DNA from: DATBHW01 sp035307385 | Lineage (GTDB): Bacteria; Chloroflexota; Ktedonobacteria; Ktedonobacterales; DATBGS01 | NCBI GenBank assembly: GCA_035307385.1 | Contig: DATGID010000087.1 | Location: forward strand, 248,001-312,000 | Reading direction: 5' to 3' | Length of the DNA: 64,000 nt | Shown here: positions 16,053 to 25,748 of the stretch, piece after piece | Position numbering within the stretch: position 1 is the first letter of the stretch | How the letters are laid out: each line of letters begins with the position of its first letter | Translations under genes and position numbers: made by a program | The notes under the pieces: model-generated | Database searches by the model: none | Seen by the model: the letters and a program-made list of their open reading frames with translations, nothing else | Told to the model about the DNA's origin: nothing

Positions 16053-17957
16053 ATGTCCTCATCACCCCAGGTCAGGACACAGTCTGCCAGGGCGTCTCCG
16101 CGCTCGCTGTTTTCCTGGCCGCCGCAGCGCCGCTGGCGTGATCCAGTGCTGTACTGCGCTTTCCTGGTGGTAAGCCTGCTCATTGGCTATCAGCTAGTCA
16201 TAACGCTGCTTCGTCCGGACTGGTCCAGTGCAGTCACCGACTGGTTTCGCGCGGCTTTGTCCTGGCCGGAACTGGCGGTGGTTATCTTTGTAAGCGTCTG
16301 GCTCACCCGCGCGCGTCGGCCTGAAGCCCTGTCGGCCTGGATGGTCAGCGCCGCCATGCTGTCTTATACGATTGCTCGCAATCTCTGGTCTGTAGACGAT
16401 CAATTCATCTTCCCCAACCATGTCCCGTTTCCAAGCTTTCCTGACCTCTTCTTCATCCTTCAATACCCGTTCTTTTTTCTTGCCCTTGCGCTGCTGCCTG
16501 GCGTGCCTCCCTGGGGGCCACGACTGCGGGTTATTCTGGACTGTGTACTCTTGATGGGTTCTGCGGCTGCCCTCTCGTGGTATTTCATCCTGGCCCCGCT
16601 TTATTGGCAGAGCAGAGAAGCGCTCGCTGGCAAAGCCATCAATTTGATGTACCCTCTTGGCGACCTCTGCGTCCTTTTTGGACTGACGGTGGCGCTCATC
16701 TACCGGCGCTGTCAGGTGGCCCGCGCCGTCTTATCGCTGCTGATTGTAGCGGTCATATGCCTGGTGATAGCTGACTCCTGGTCTGCCTGGCTTCTGTTGT
16801 ATCCCAGCCATGTTTACCATACGGGGAATCCTCCGGATTTGTTCTGGACGGCCTTCGATTTGTTGCTCCCGCTGGCCGGGTTGGTGCAAATACGCCTCAT
16901 GCAGCGCGCGTTGACCACGCCTGCGGAAAGACCTGCCGAGACGCTCGAGCACCAGGCGCACCAGCAAGAAGACTTGCGTGAAGTCTTTCGGGTGCTCGCC
17001 CCTTTTGGGGCAGCGCTGGTCGCCTGTGCGGTCATTGCGGTGCGCACCATCATTGCGCCGCAGGTCCCTATGCGCCCTCTGGGTCCAATCCTGATCATCT
17101 TTGGGCTGCTGCTGCTTGTCCTGGTGCGCCAGGGCATCACAGTGCTGGAAAATGCGCAACTGCGCCGAAAGTGGGCCGTTGCCCAGGCAGAAGAGCAGGT
17201 GCTGCACGAAACCAACCAGCGGATGGAAGCTTTCCTGGGGGTTGCCGGGCACGAACTCAAGACCCCGCTTACTACCGTTCTGCTGAGTTTGCAAGTGCTG
17301 CAACGGCGCGCGCTGCGGCAGATGTCTCCGTCGGAAAGGGCGGCGGGTGAGCAGCACACAAAGATAGAAGTGTCCCTGAGAGACCTGGAACTCCCGCTTC
17401 AGCAAGCCGGGCGATTGAATCGCCTGGTGAATGATCTGCTGGATACGGCGCGCATCCAGTCAGGACGGCTAGAACTCAATCTCAAACCGGTGGGCCTGGT
17501 GGGCATTGTGCGCGCAACCGTTGAGGAGCAGTCTCAGACGTTCTCTGAACGTCATGCCGTTCTCCATCTGCCCTCGACTCCGGTGATGGTATTCGCCGAT
17601 GCCGAGCGTATTGGTCAGGTGGTTACGAATTTCCTGACGAATGCTTTCAAATACTCCCGGGAAGATAGTCCGGTGGAGCTTGGCGTAGAGATGGAGGGAT
17701 CGCTGGCGCGCGCCTGGGTGCGTGATCACGGGCCAGGCTTGCTGCCTGCCGATCAAGAGCACATCTGGGAGCGTTTTTATCGTGTGCGAGGGATGGAGAT
17801 ACAAAGCGGGTCCGGCGTTGGCCTGGGATTAGGCTTGTATATCAGCAAGACCATCATCGAACAACATCATGGGCAGGTGGGTGTCCAGAGCATTCCGGGT
17901 CAGGGGTCGACATTCTGGTTCACCCTTGCGCTGGCCGAGTCGGCAGAAGAAGCGTGA
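16053..17957 (+). CDS. Multi-pass membrane sensor histidine kinase
   Basis: About 634 residues. The N-terminal half (to about 370) has some ten hydrophobic segments, a MASE-like membrane sensor. HisKA contains the phosphoacceptor motif VAGHELKTPLTTVLL; the HATPase domain has TNFLTNAFKYSRED, RDHGPGL and GVGLGLGLYISKTI. There is no adjacent response regulator, so it is an orphan kinase. I prefer the ATG at 16053, although its ribosome site is poor; the frame is open back to 15948. The next gene starts 127 bases downstream with its own -10 element. Confidence 0.85.
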   Translation: MSSSPQVRTQSARASPRSLFSWPPQRRWRDPVLYCAFLVVSLLIGYQLVITLLRPDWSSAVTDWFRAALSWPELAVVIFVSVWLTRARRPEALSAWMVSAAMLSYTIARNLWSVDDQFIFPNHVPFPSFPDLFFILQYPFFFLALALLPGVPPWGPRLRVILDCVLLMGSAAALSWYFILAPLYWQSREALAGKAINLMYPLGDLCVLFGLTVALIYRRCQVARAVLSLLIVAVICLVIADSWSAWLLLYPSHVYHTGNPPDLFWTAFDLLLPLAGLVQIRLMQRALTTPAERPAETLEHQAHQQEDLREVFRVLAPFGAALVACAVIAVRTIIAPQVPMRPLGPILIIFGLLLLVLVRQGITVLENAQLRRKWAVAQAEEQVLHETNQRMEAFLGVAGHELKTPLTTVLLSLQVLQRRALRQMSPSERAAGEQHTKIEVSLRDLELPLQQAGRLNRLVNDLLDTARIQSGRLELNLKPVGLVGIVRATVEEQSQTFSERHAVLHLPSTPVMVFADAERIGQVVTNFLTNAFKYSREDSPVELGVEMEGSLARAWVRDHGPGLLPADQEHIWERFYRVRGMEIQSGSGVGLGLGLYISKTIIEQHHGQVGVQSIPGQGSTFWFTLALAESAEEA

Positions 17958-18008
17958 TGCGAAAGCCTGGAAACGTGAGCTATAGCGGCAGCTTGTTGCG
18001 GGCACACG

Positions 18009-18014
18009 TATAAT
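18009..18014 (+). promoter_or_regulatory. Consensus -10 box for FHA-ABC gene
   Basis: TATAAT at 18009-18014 in the gap after the kinase gene, with no clear -35. A start near 18021 gives a leader of about 64 bases. Confidence 0.4.
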
Positions 18015-18084
18015 GGCAAGAGCAAGCAGTCTGACCTTCTGTTCGCGGCCACAGCGCCATGCGGAGAAGATGAGGAGTCTGAAT

Positions 18085-21000
18085 ATGGAGCCGGAAGCGC
18101 AGACCCCTGGGCTGGCGTCGATCACCTTTTTGACCGGCCCGTTGGCGGGCAAGACCTTTCGCATCACCCAGGCGGTGACGACGATTGGCCGGGAGTCGGA
18201 CAACGACCTGGTAGTAAAAGGCGATCTCAAAGTCTCGCGCCACCATGCCCAACTGTCCTGGCGCGATGGCTCCTGGACGGTTGAAAACCGTTCCCAAAAG
18301 GCGAAGCTGCTCGTTGACCAGCAGAGTGTGCAGCAGGCAGCTATTCAGAATGGCGCTGTTATTGGGCTGGGCGCGGAGACGACCTTTCGTTTTGTGACGT
18401 TGGCGGCTGATGAAACGAGCGCCGATGAGGATGAGACCATCCCGCTCCTTCGCCCATCTGTTCACGCCTCGGAATCATCTCCATCGCTGGCGTCCGAGAT
18501 CACACTTGTTCCTGCCTCCGAAGCCGATATGACGACGATGCCCCTCGCGCCTGCGTTGGCGGAGGCAGCCGCGCCAACGCCCCAGGCCGAACCGCCGCGC
18601 AGCCCCACGAGCATGGTTCCCCGGCCTTCTCAGACACTGGTGGCCTCCTCTTTGCTGCTGGGCCTGCCCTCGTTGGAGGTCAGCAGCAACACGTCTGAGC
18701 GGCGCAAAAGCTATGTGCTTGATAAGAAGATCATCAACATTGGGCGCGATGTCACCAATGATATCGTCATCGAAGATCAGAGCGTCTCTGGTTTACATCT
18801 TCAGGTTGTGCGCGAAGGACAACAGCTTGTGTTGATTCATCCGCATCCTGAGCGCCAGCACACGGCGAACGGGCTGCTCTATCAGGGGCGCAAGATTCGC
18901 GGCGACGAGTCCTATCGCCATACCCTGGCCCGGGGCGATGTGTTCCGCATTGGTGACGAGCAAGGAACGCTGGTGACGCTGAGCTATCAGGATGGCAGCG
19001 GCGCGCAGCAGGAGCCGCTGCCGCCGATGCGCCCGATCAGGCTGGGCGAGGCCGAACTAACCATTGGGCGGCATTCGGAGAATACCGTCGTGCTGCCACA
19101 TCCCCAGGTTTCGGCGCATCACGCGCGGCTGGTGCGCGAAGGCGGCGCGTATCGCATCCACGATTTGCACAGTACCAACCACATCTATGTCAACGCCCAG
19201 TTGGTGACCAATCACCTGCTGAAGATGGGGGATGAGATTCGCATTGGCCCCTATCGCCTGATCTACGAAAGTACGCACCTGACCCAATATGATGAGAGCA
19301 ACAACATTCGCATCGACGCGCTCAATCTCAAAAAAGCGGCGGCGAATCAGGCGACGCTGCTGAACAACATCTCACTCTCGATTCCTCCGCGCGCCTTTGT
19401 GGCCCTGGTGGGCGGCTCTGGCGCGGGCAAAACGATGCTGCTCGATGCCCTCAGCGGCCTGCGCCCAGCCCAGCAAGGCCAGGTGCTCTACAACGGGCAG
19501 GAGTATTATCGCAACCTGGCCGCCTTCAACACGCAAATTGGCTATGTGCCGCAGGATGATATTGTTCACCGCGACCTGACCGTCGAACGCGCCTTGTACT
19601 ATGCCGCGAAGATTCGGCTGCCGCGCGACTTCACCGATGAACACATCTGGCAGCGCATTGCCGAGGTGCTGGAAGATGTGGAATTGACGGAGCGGCGCGG
19701 CTTGCTCATCAAGAAGCTTTCCGGTGGGCAGCGCAAGCGCGTCTCCATTGCCTTGGAACTGCTGGCGAACCCCAGTCTCTTCTTCCTGGACGAGCCAACC
19801 TCCGGCCTTGATCCGGGGCTGGACCGCAAGATGATGGTCTTGCTGCGCAAGCTGGCTGACAAGGGACACACGATTGTGCTGGTGACGCACGCCACCAACA
19901 ACATCAACGTCTGCGACTATGTGTGTTTTCTGGCGCAGGGCGGGCGGCTGGCCTATTATGGGTCGCCAGATGGAGCCAAGGAGTTTTTTGGCAAGTCGGA
20001 CTTTGCCGAGATTTACACCGCGCTGGAGGCAACTGACGAGACGCCCAATCTCCCTGAAGAAGCCGAGGCGCGCTTCAAGGTCTCCCAGGCATATCAGGAT
20101 GCTATCTCCCAGCCGCTCAAGCAGGCCAGCGCCGCCGCGAGCACACCCGCTCTCAACGAGGTGAAGCGCGCCAGAAGCGGCGGCTTCTGGAAGCAGTTTA
20201 CCTTGCTTTCGCTGCGCCGCCTGGAACTGCTGAAAAACGACGTGCCCACCTTGCTAGTCCTGCTGTTGCAGGCGCCGCTGGTGGCGATTCTGTTGATGGT
20301 GCTGATTCGCTTTGGCCTGGGGCCGGGCATCCTGGACGGCGACAATATCATTCAATGTCAGCCACAAATCCGCACCTCCACCGGCCAGGTGCTGGTGGTG
20401 ACAGGTGTCTCCACGCAGGGCGATGTGGTCAGTTGCGCACGTGTGACGACGTTCCTGCAAACCGACCCTCAAGGAATGGCCTATGCAGAGGCGCGCGGCG
20501 GCGTGAACCAGGCGCTGCAAGACTTTGAGGTGGCCGGGCATAACGGCGACGCCCAGCGGATTGTTTTTATGCTCTCGCTGATTCCGGTGCTGTTTGGCAT
20601 CATCGGAGGCTCGCGCGAGATCGTCAAAGAGGTGGCAATCTATCGACGCGAGCGCGCGGTGAACCTGGGCATTCTGCCCTATATGCTCTCCAAGGTGCTG
20701 GTGTTTGGCTTGCTGGCGCTCTTCCAGATGGCTTGTGTGGTGATCATAGTAGATGTGATCGAGCCACTGCGCCAGGGGATTTTTCTGCCTGTGCTGGTGG
20801 AGACGTACATTACGCTGGCGCTGGCCGGGGTAGCTGGTGTGCTGCTGGGTTTTGTGATTTCTGCCTGGGCAGTCAACGAAGATATGGCCTCCAGCCTGTT
20901 GGCGGTGGTGATCGTGCCGCAGGTCATCTTTTGCGGGGTAATTGTGCCGCTCAAAGATGTGGTGACACAGAGTATCGCCATGATCTTCCCGCTGCGCTGG

Positions 21001-21225
21001 GCGATGTCTGGCCTGGGGTCCTCGCTGGGGCTGCACAGCGATCTGATCGGTGGGGATAGACTCTTCGGCAACAGTTATCTCTATCACCCCACGCTCTATG
21101 CTACCTACACCACCGATGAGGCCACTCAGCATCTGGTCATCTGTTGGGTTGTCCTGGTAGTCATCAGTGTGGTGATGATTCTGCTGGTGGGCCTGGCCTT
21201 GAAGCAGAAGGATGCGCGGCGCTAG
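18085..21225 (+). CDS. Triple-FHA ABC-2 type transporter fusion
   Basis: 1046 residues combining regulation, ATPase and membrane domains in one chain. FHA domains lie at about 10-95 (TTIGRESDNDLVVKG, SRHHAQLSW), 205-300 (INIGRDVTNDIVIED, SGLHLQVV) and 315-405 (LTIGRHSENTVVLPH, SAHHARLVR). The ABC domain (about 425-650) has Walker A GGSGAGKT, signature LSGGQRKRVSIAL and Walker B LFFLDEPTSGLD; the ABCG-like C-terminus (about 715-1046) has about six membrane helices. FHA domains bind phosphothreonine, so Ser/Thr kinase control is likely. The ATG at 18085 follows GAGGAG (18072-18077). Half-transporter architecture implies a dimer; substrate unknown. Confidence 0.93.
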   Translation: MEPEAQTPGLASITFLTGPLAGKTFRITQAVTTIGRESDNDLVVKGDLKVSRHHAQLSWRDGSWTVENRSQKAKLLVDQQSVQQAAIQNGAVIGLGAETTFRFVTLAADETSADEDETIPLLRPSVHASESSPSLASEITLVPASEADMTTMPLAPALAEAAAPTPQAEPPRSPTSMVPRPSQTLVASSLLLGLPSLEVSSNTSERRKSYVLDKKIINIGRDVTNDIVIEDQSVSGLHLQVVREGQQLVLIHPHPERQHTANGLLYQGRKIRGDESYRHTLARGDVFRIGDEQGTLVTLSYQDGSGAQQEPLPPMRPIRLGEAELTIGRHSENTVVLPHPQVSAHHARLVREGGAYRIHDLHSTNHIYVNAQLVTNHLLKMGDEIRIGPYRLIYESTHLTQYDESNNIRIDALNLKKAAANQATLLNNISLSIPPRAFVALVGGSGAGKTMLLDALSGLRPAQQGQVLYNGQEYYRNLAAFNTQIGYVPQDDIVHRDLTVERALYYAAKIRLPRDFTDEHIWQRIAEVLEDVELTERRGLLIKKLSGGQRKRVSIALELLANPSLFFLDEPTSGLDPGLDRKMMVLLRKLADKGHTIVLVTHATNNINVCDYVCFLAQGGRLAYYGSPDGAKEFFGKSDFAEIYTALEATDETPNLPEEAEARFKVSQAYQDAISQPLKQASAAASTPALNEVKRARSGGFWKQFTLLSLRRLELLKNDVPTLLVLLLQAPLVAILLMVLIRFGLGPGILDGDNIIQCQPQIRTSTGQVLVVTGVSTQGDVVSCARVTTFLQTDPQGMAYAEARGGVNQALQDFEVAGHNGDAQRIVFMLSLIPVLFGIIGGSREIVKEVAIYRRERAVNLGILPYMLSKVLVFGLLALFQMACVVIIVDVIEPLRQGIFLPVLVETYITLALAGVAGVLLGFVISAWAVNEDMASSLLAVVIVPQVIFCGVIVPLKDVVTQSIAMIFPLRWAMSGLGSSLGLHSDLIGGDRLFGNSYLYHPTLYATYTTDEATQHLVICWVVLVVISVVMILLVGLALKQKDARR

Positions 21226-21247
21226 GCTCAATCATCGGAATGGTCGG

Positions 21248-21301
21248 CCAGCAGAGGGAAAGGGCGAGCGCTTTGGCGAGCTCGCCCTTTCCCTCTGCTG
21301 G
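21248..21301. terminator. Bidirectional terminator, 22-bp perfect stem
   Basis: 21248-21269 is the exact reverse complement of 21280-21301, with a 10-base loop. It sits between the convergent FHA-ABC and chemoreceptor genes, 22 bases after the first and 26 bases after the second. No U tract follows. Confidence 0.8.
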
Positions 21302-21327
21302 CGGTGCCAGAGCAGCCTGATACGGCG

Positions 21328-23958
21328 CTACCCGCCGTTCAAGCCGTTCATGAGGTTCGGGTTGCCCTGGGGCAGCAGCGGCGTGGGCCGCGCCGAGCGC
21401 ACGGGCGTGCGCATATGTACGCCGGTGACCTGGCTCAAGCGTTGGGGCGGCTCGGCGTTGTAGCCACCGGGCAGGCTGAACGCTTCGATGGATTCTTTCA
21501 ATTGCCGGGCCAGATAGGCCAGACGCTCAATGCTCTGGGTGGTCTGGCGGGTGCCCGCGCCATACTGGCTGGTAATATCAGAGGCCGCCTGCATTTCCTG
21601 GGCCACCAGCACCGAGGTATCGCGCTGCTGCCTGGCGATCTGATTGATGACCTCCACCAACTGGCTTTGCTGGTCCACCACATTGCTGATCGCTTCGAGC
21701 GCCGTTCCAGCCGAGCTTGCCAGACCCATGCCCTCGGCCACGCGCTGCTGGCTTTGCTTGGTAGCTTGAATGGCCTGATTGGTTTCTTCCACGATGGTCT
21801 GAATGAGGTGCGAAATCTGCCCGGCTTCTTCTTTCACCTGCTCGGAGAGTTGGCGAATGTTGGTTGCCACCATGTTGAAGTTGCGCCCATTGGCGCCAGC
21901 CGCCGAAGCGTGAATGGCGGCATCGAGCGCCAGGCGATTGGTCTGATGGGCTATGTTGGTAATCACCTCGACTACGCGCGTCACTTCCTGGCTGCGGCGC
22001 GTCAGTTGGCCCACGCGCTGGGAGGCCAGGCGCACATCCTCTTGTATCTGGTTCATCCCCGAAATGGTTTGCTGAACGGCTTCATAGCCAGCCTGGGCAT
22101 GTCCGCGAGCGCTGTAGGCGACGCGCGCCAGGCTGTAGGTATCCTCAGCGACGCGGTGATTGGATTCGGCCATTTGACCGGCCTCATTGGTGGCGTGGGT
22201 GATCTGCTCCATCTGGCGCTCGGATGCTTCCACCAGGAAGGCGGACCGCTGCAAAACAAACGCCGCAGCCGTTTCGATTTCTCGCGCAGCGGCCTGCACG
22301 CGCACCACCAGATTCCGCAGTTCCTCAAGCATATACTTGAGCGCGTTGCCCAGTACGTCGCTGGCGGAATGCGGTTGAATATCTTGCGAGAGGTCACCGG
22401 CAGCAAGGGTCGTTGCCACCTGCACAATCTGGTTGAGGTAGCCCATCATGTTTTCCAACGCCAGACCCAGGCGGTCCTGGTCAGAGGTGCGATGCACCTG
22501 CACGCCCAGGTTGCCCTGCGCAATCTGGTCAGCAAGCTGGCTGGTTTCTTCAAAATAGCGCTCGATGGCATCGAAGGCGCGTGACAACTCGCCCACTTCG
22601 TCACGTCGCCTCACCATGCGCTCCTGCTGCACAACGGCTTCCTGGCTCTGATACATCGATTGCCCGGTTGCCAGATATTGAGCCGAGTTTGTGATTGCCA
22701 CCAGCGGCTGCGCGATGTTGCGACTGAGGACATAGGCAATGACGGCTGCCAGGACAATCAGGCCAATCGTCAAACCCAGGCTCAGGAACTCCGTTTGCTT
22801 AATCTGTTGATCAAGCTGAGTGTTCAGACTGGCGACAGGTGCTAGAATCTCGGATTCTGGCAAGACCAGCACAACATCCCAGGGGATGCCTGCCACCTGC
22901 TCAAAAGCCAGGTACTTGGCGCTTCCTTGCAGGGTCAGGCGGACGTTCCCGTTCTCGTCCTGCCTCAAGCTCTGTTGAAGCTGGCTGGCCGAGGACGTAT
23001 GTTGGTCCAGGGGCACGTTCAACTGCACCTGTCCCGTCTGTGGCGCAGTCAGTTGAACGTTAAAATCCTGCTGGCCCTGTGTGGGCATGCTGATGATGTT
23101 GCCATCTTGCCCAACCAGGAAGGCGTAGCCATTCTGGCCGACTTTGGCTGGCAGCGCGCTCAGCAGATTGGCGAGCGTGACATCGCGTCCGACAGCGCCG
23201 ATGAAGTTGCCATTCTGATCATAGACGGGGGCCGACGAGGTAATCAAGAGACCTTTGCCGGTGGCATCAAGGTAGACTGCTGTAAGCGCGGGCACTTTTT
23301 GCGGGTCATTCGCGGAGTTTGCGGCTACGAACCAGGGACGCTTGGTGATATCAAAATTGGGAGGAACCAGATGCGCCAGATCAGCATTTTTTGTGGCAGA
23401 AGCAGGCGCGTAATAGCGCGTAACGCCTGAGATAATGCCGATATACGTTGGGTATTTGTCCTGATCATAGTGTGCTTTAAAGACCGGGTCCATATAGGTG
23501 AGGATATTGATTTGATCTCGGATGTCTGGGGTTAGCCTGGTGATGGTATTCGGAATAAAGAGGCTGTCCGGCTCGCTGGTGGGGTTATACCACTGGCCGT
23601 TGGTTGGGTCGCGAAAGGTCGTCAGAACCTGGTCATAGACTCCGCCCCGGAAGGTATCTGGATTTTGAAACAAATAGGTCGCGTAATTTGCCAATTCCTG
23701 CGTCGTGTTCGCAATCAACCGCATCTGTGCGCTGATGGTCTGGTCGATATTGTGCACCTGGGTCTGCAACGCTTGCTGCGCGTTGGTGATGAGCGCGGCA
23801 CTGCTGGTGCTGCGCGCCTGGCTGTTCATGTTGTTCATCTGGTACAGCGACACAAGGATGCTGGCAATCAAGGGCAGGAGGGCCGCCACCAGCAGGCCGA
23901 TCAACACCTTGCCGCCGATGGTTGAGATGAATGGTCTACGATTTGGAAAAGCGCGCAT
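21328..23958 (-). CDS. Methyl-accepting chemotaxis-like transducer
   Basis: 876 residues: TM1 near 16-38, a large extracellular dCache-like sensor (about 40-380, GAVGRDVTLANLL, GQNGYAFLVGQDGNI), TM2 near 390-410, a HAMP region (RNIAQPLVAIT), a second HAMP-like stretch near 470-540, and a C-terminal signalling domain. The hairpin tip, normally close to QTNLLALNAAIEAARAGE, reads QTNRLALDAAIHASAAGANG: the central Glu is His and the acidic methylation-type residues are reduced. No cheA, cheW or flagellar gene is in the window. It may signal to a non-flagellar output such as pili. Confidence 0.88.
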   Translation of the reverse strand: MRAFPNRRPFISTIGGKVLIGLLVAALLPLIASILVSLYQMNNMNSQARSTSSAALITNAQQALQTQVHNIDQTISAQMRLIANTTQELANYATYLFQNPDTFRGGVYDQVLTTFRDPTNGQWYNPTSEPDSLFIPNTITRLTPDIRDQINILTYMDPVFKAHYDQDKYPTYIGIISGVTRYYAPASATKNADLAHLVPPNFDITKRPWFVAANSANDPQKVPALTAVYLDATGKGLLITSSAPVYDQNGNFIGAVGRDVTLANLLSALPAKVGQNGYAFLVGQDGNIISMPTQGQQDFNVQLTAPQTGQVQLNVPLDQHTSSASQLQQSLRQDENGNVRLTLQGSAKYLAFEQVAGIPWDVVLVLPESEILAPVASLNTQLDQQIKQTEFLSLGLTIGLIVLAAVIAYVLSRNIAQPLVAITNSAQYLATGQSMYQSQEAVVQQERMVRRRDEVGELSRAFDAIERYFEETSQLADQIAQGNLGVQVHRTSDQDRLGLALENMMGYLNQIVQVATTLAAGDLSQDIQPHSASDVLGNALKYMLEELRNLVVRVQAAAREIETAAAFVLQRSAFLVEASERQMEQITHATNEAGQMAESNHRVAEDTYSLARVAYSARGHAQAGYEAVQQTISGMNQIQEDVRLASQRVGQLTRRSQEVTRVVEVITNIAHQTNRLALDAAIHASAAGANGRNFNMVATNIRQLSEQVKEEAGQISHLIQTIVEETNQAIQATKQSQQRVAEGMGLASSAGTALEAISNVVDQQSQLVEVINQIARQQRDTSVLVAQEMQAASDITSQYGAGTRQTTQSIERLAYLARQLKESIEAFSLPGGYNAEPPQRLSQVTGVHMRTPVRSARPTPLLPQGNPNLMNGLNGG

Positions 23959-24306
23959 AGAACCCCCCTATCGAGTTCGTCCCCTCCGGCATCCGAAGAG
24001 CCTTTAAAGGACGTTTGGCAAGCAGTGGGCTATAAAAACTGGAAAAAGTATATCATGCCCGCCAAGCTCTGTAATGGGCATCGGCAAAGCACGCCGCTCA
24101 TGTAGTGTCCTACTGCGGGGCCGCATGGCCGCTTCACTAGAGTGGGACAGTCATGGCCTCCCCCAATAGGAAAGCAGTCCTATGGTTTTGGCAAAAAAGA
24201 GAAACGGGACATGAAAATTGCTGCGCGCTTGATATTCCCATTGCGTTGGAGCGTCTTTCCAGGTACTCTTTGGAGGAGAGAGATGTTCACCTGAGGAGGG
24301 TTAGCG
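23959..24306. other. Intergenic region, divergent promoters expected
   Basis: About 350 bases between the divergent chemoreceptor and SDR genes. A short frame at 24153 overlaps the SDR start and is not credible. GTGTCCTAC (24102 area) and GTGGGACA (24142 area) form a loose inverted pair around GGGGCCGCATGGCCGC; no gene or known element is recognised. Confidence 0.4.
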
Positions 24307-25041
24307 ATGCCAGCATTAGCGAACAAGGTGGCTATTGTGACCGGCGCCGGACGTGGCGCGGGGCGCGCTATTGCTCTGCGGCTTGCGCGCGAGGGAGCGA
24401 GCGTGGGGGCTGTGGCGCGCACCAGGAAGGAGCTTGATAGCCTGGCGGCGGAGATTGCCGCTAACAACGGTGTCTGCGAAGTGATCGAGGCTGATGTAAG
24501 TAATCCCACCGATGCCCGACGTATCGCGGCGCAGATGGTGGAGCGTTTTGGGCGTGTCGATGTGCTGGTCAATAACGCGGGCATTAATGGCCCCATAAGC
24601 GGCGTTGATGAAACACCCGTGCAAGATTGGCAGCGCACGCTGGATGTCAACCTGACCGGCCCTTTTCTCTGTTCACAGGCGGTCTTGCCAACGATGAAGG
24701 AGCAGCGCAGCGGGCACATTATCATGATCTCTTCTGGCGCGGGCAAGCAGGGCTATCCCAACATGGCGGCTTACTGCGCCAGCAAGTTCGGGCTGCACGG
24801 CCTGGCGCAGTCGTTAGCGGCTGAGGTGAGCGACCTGAATATCCGCGTCTCGACCATTCTGCCCGGCAGCATCGCCGAGACCAACTTTTCGGGACAGCGC
24901 AAGGGCTGGCTGCCGCGCCCCGGCGCAAAGTACCTGCGACCTGATGATCTCGCCGATGCCATTCTCTTCTTGCTGCTCCAGCCTGCCAGCGCCTGGACGC
25001 AGGAGTTGAGTCTCTGGCCGTTCAAGACCTGGCAAGGGTAA
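24307..25041 (+). CDS. Short-chain dehydrogenase/reductase
   Basis: A 244-residue classical SDR, close to 3-oxoacyl-ACP reductases in length and layout. The NAD(P) motif is TGAGRGAG (residues 12-19), then NNAG, the catalytic Ser in MISSGAG and the YxxxK pair in AYCASKFG. In the substrate loop it has PGSIAETNF. Basic residues after the first strand (ARTRKE) favour NADP. GAGGAGGG precedes the ATG. The MerB-like gene begins 17 bases later, so the two are probably co-transcribed. Substrate unknown. Confidence 0.9.
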   Translation: MPALANKVAIVTGAGRGAGRAIALRLAREGASVGAVARTRKELDSLAAEIAANNGVCEVIEADVSNPTDARRIAAQMVERFGRVDVLVNNAGINGPISGVDETPVQDWQRTLDVNLTGPFLCSQAVLPTMKEQRSGHIIMISSGAGKQGYPNMAAYCASKFGLHGLAQSLAAEVSDLNIRVSTILPGSIAETNFSGQRKGWLPRPGAKYLRPDDLADAILFLLLQPASAWTQELSLWPFKTWQG

Positions 25042-25058
25042 GTTTTGGGAGGTCCATT

Positions 25059-25748
25059 GTGGCCGATCTCGCGCCTGAAGACATGCGTGCTCTGGATACC
25101 CGTATTCGCTTGCGGCTACTCCACAACTTTATTGAGCATGCCTGGCCGCTGACAACTCAGGAACTTGCCGGGGAGTTCTCCTCTTCGCTCGAACAGGTGA
25201 GCGCATCGTTGCACCGACTCCATCAGCGTCGTGCTCTGGTGCTCTTTCCTGAGAGCGATGATGTGCTGATGCTGCATCCCTTTTCGGCGGTGCCCACTGC
25301 GTTTCGTGTGGAAGCCGAGGGGCGTTCCTGGTGGGCAAGCTGTGCCTGGTGCGCCTTTGGGATAGCGGCGCTGCTTGGCGCTGACACCACGATCTATACG
25401 GTGTGCGGGAGTTGCCAGCGCCCCATCCAGTGGGTAGTTCAATCAGGCGTCGTTGCTCCTACCACTGATGTGATTCACTTTGCCGCGCCGCCGCGAGATT
25501 GGTGGGGCGATCTGGCAGGGGCGTGCAAGCAGATTCTCGGGTTTCACTCTGTCGATCACGCGGCTCAGTGGAGTGAACTGCATGGGCGTCAGGGGGCCAT
25601 CGTCTCTGTTGGGCAAGTCTGGCAGCTTGCCCAGGCGTGGTTTGCCGATTTGCGCGAACCAACGCCCAGGTCCAAAACGCCTGAAGCAATGGCAGCTATC
25701 TTCCAGCGTATTGGATTGATTGCCCCATTTTGGGACGTGAGCAGGTGA
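25059..25748 (+). CDS. MerB-like (alkylmercury lyase family) protein
   Basis: 229 residues. Residues about 10-75 form a winged-helix-like N-terminus, followed by a region matching organomercurial lyase: WWASCAWCAFG aligns with the MerB segment WCALDT, GSCQRPIQWV with the central strand and GACKQILGF...GAIVSVGQVWQLAQAW with the C-terminal part. The two catalytic cysteines (MerB Cys96 and Cys159) appear conserved, but the MerB Asp99 position is Gly. No merA, merR or merT is nearby, so mercury detoxification is doubtful; many such paralogues have unknown function. GTG start with GGGAGG upstream. Confidence 0.75.
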   Translation: MADLAPEDMRALDTRIRLRLLHNFIEHAWPLTTQELAGEFSSSLEQVSASLHRLHQRRALVLFPESDDVLMLHPFSAVPTAFRVEAEGRSWWASCAWCAFGIAALLGADTTIYTVCGSCQRPIQWVVQSGVVAPTTDVIHFAAPPRDWWGDLAGACKQILGFHSVDHAAQWSELHGRQGAIVSVGQVWQLAQAWFADLREPTPRSKTPEAMAAIFQRIGLIAPFWDVSR

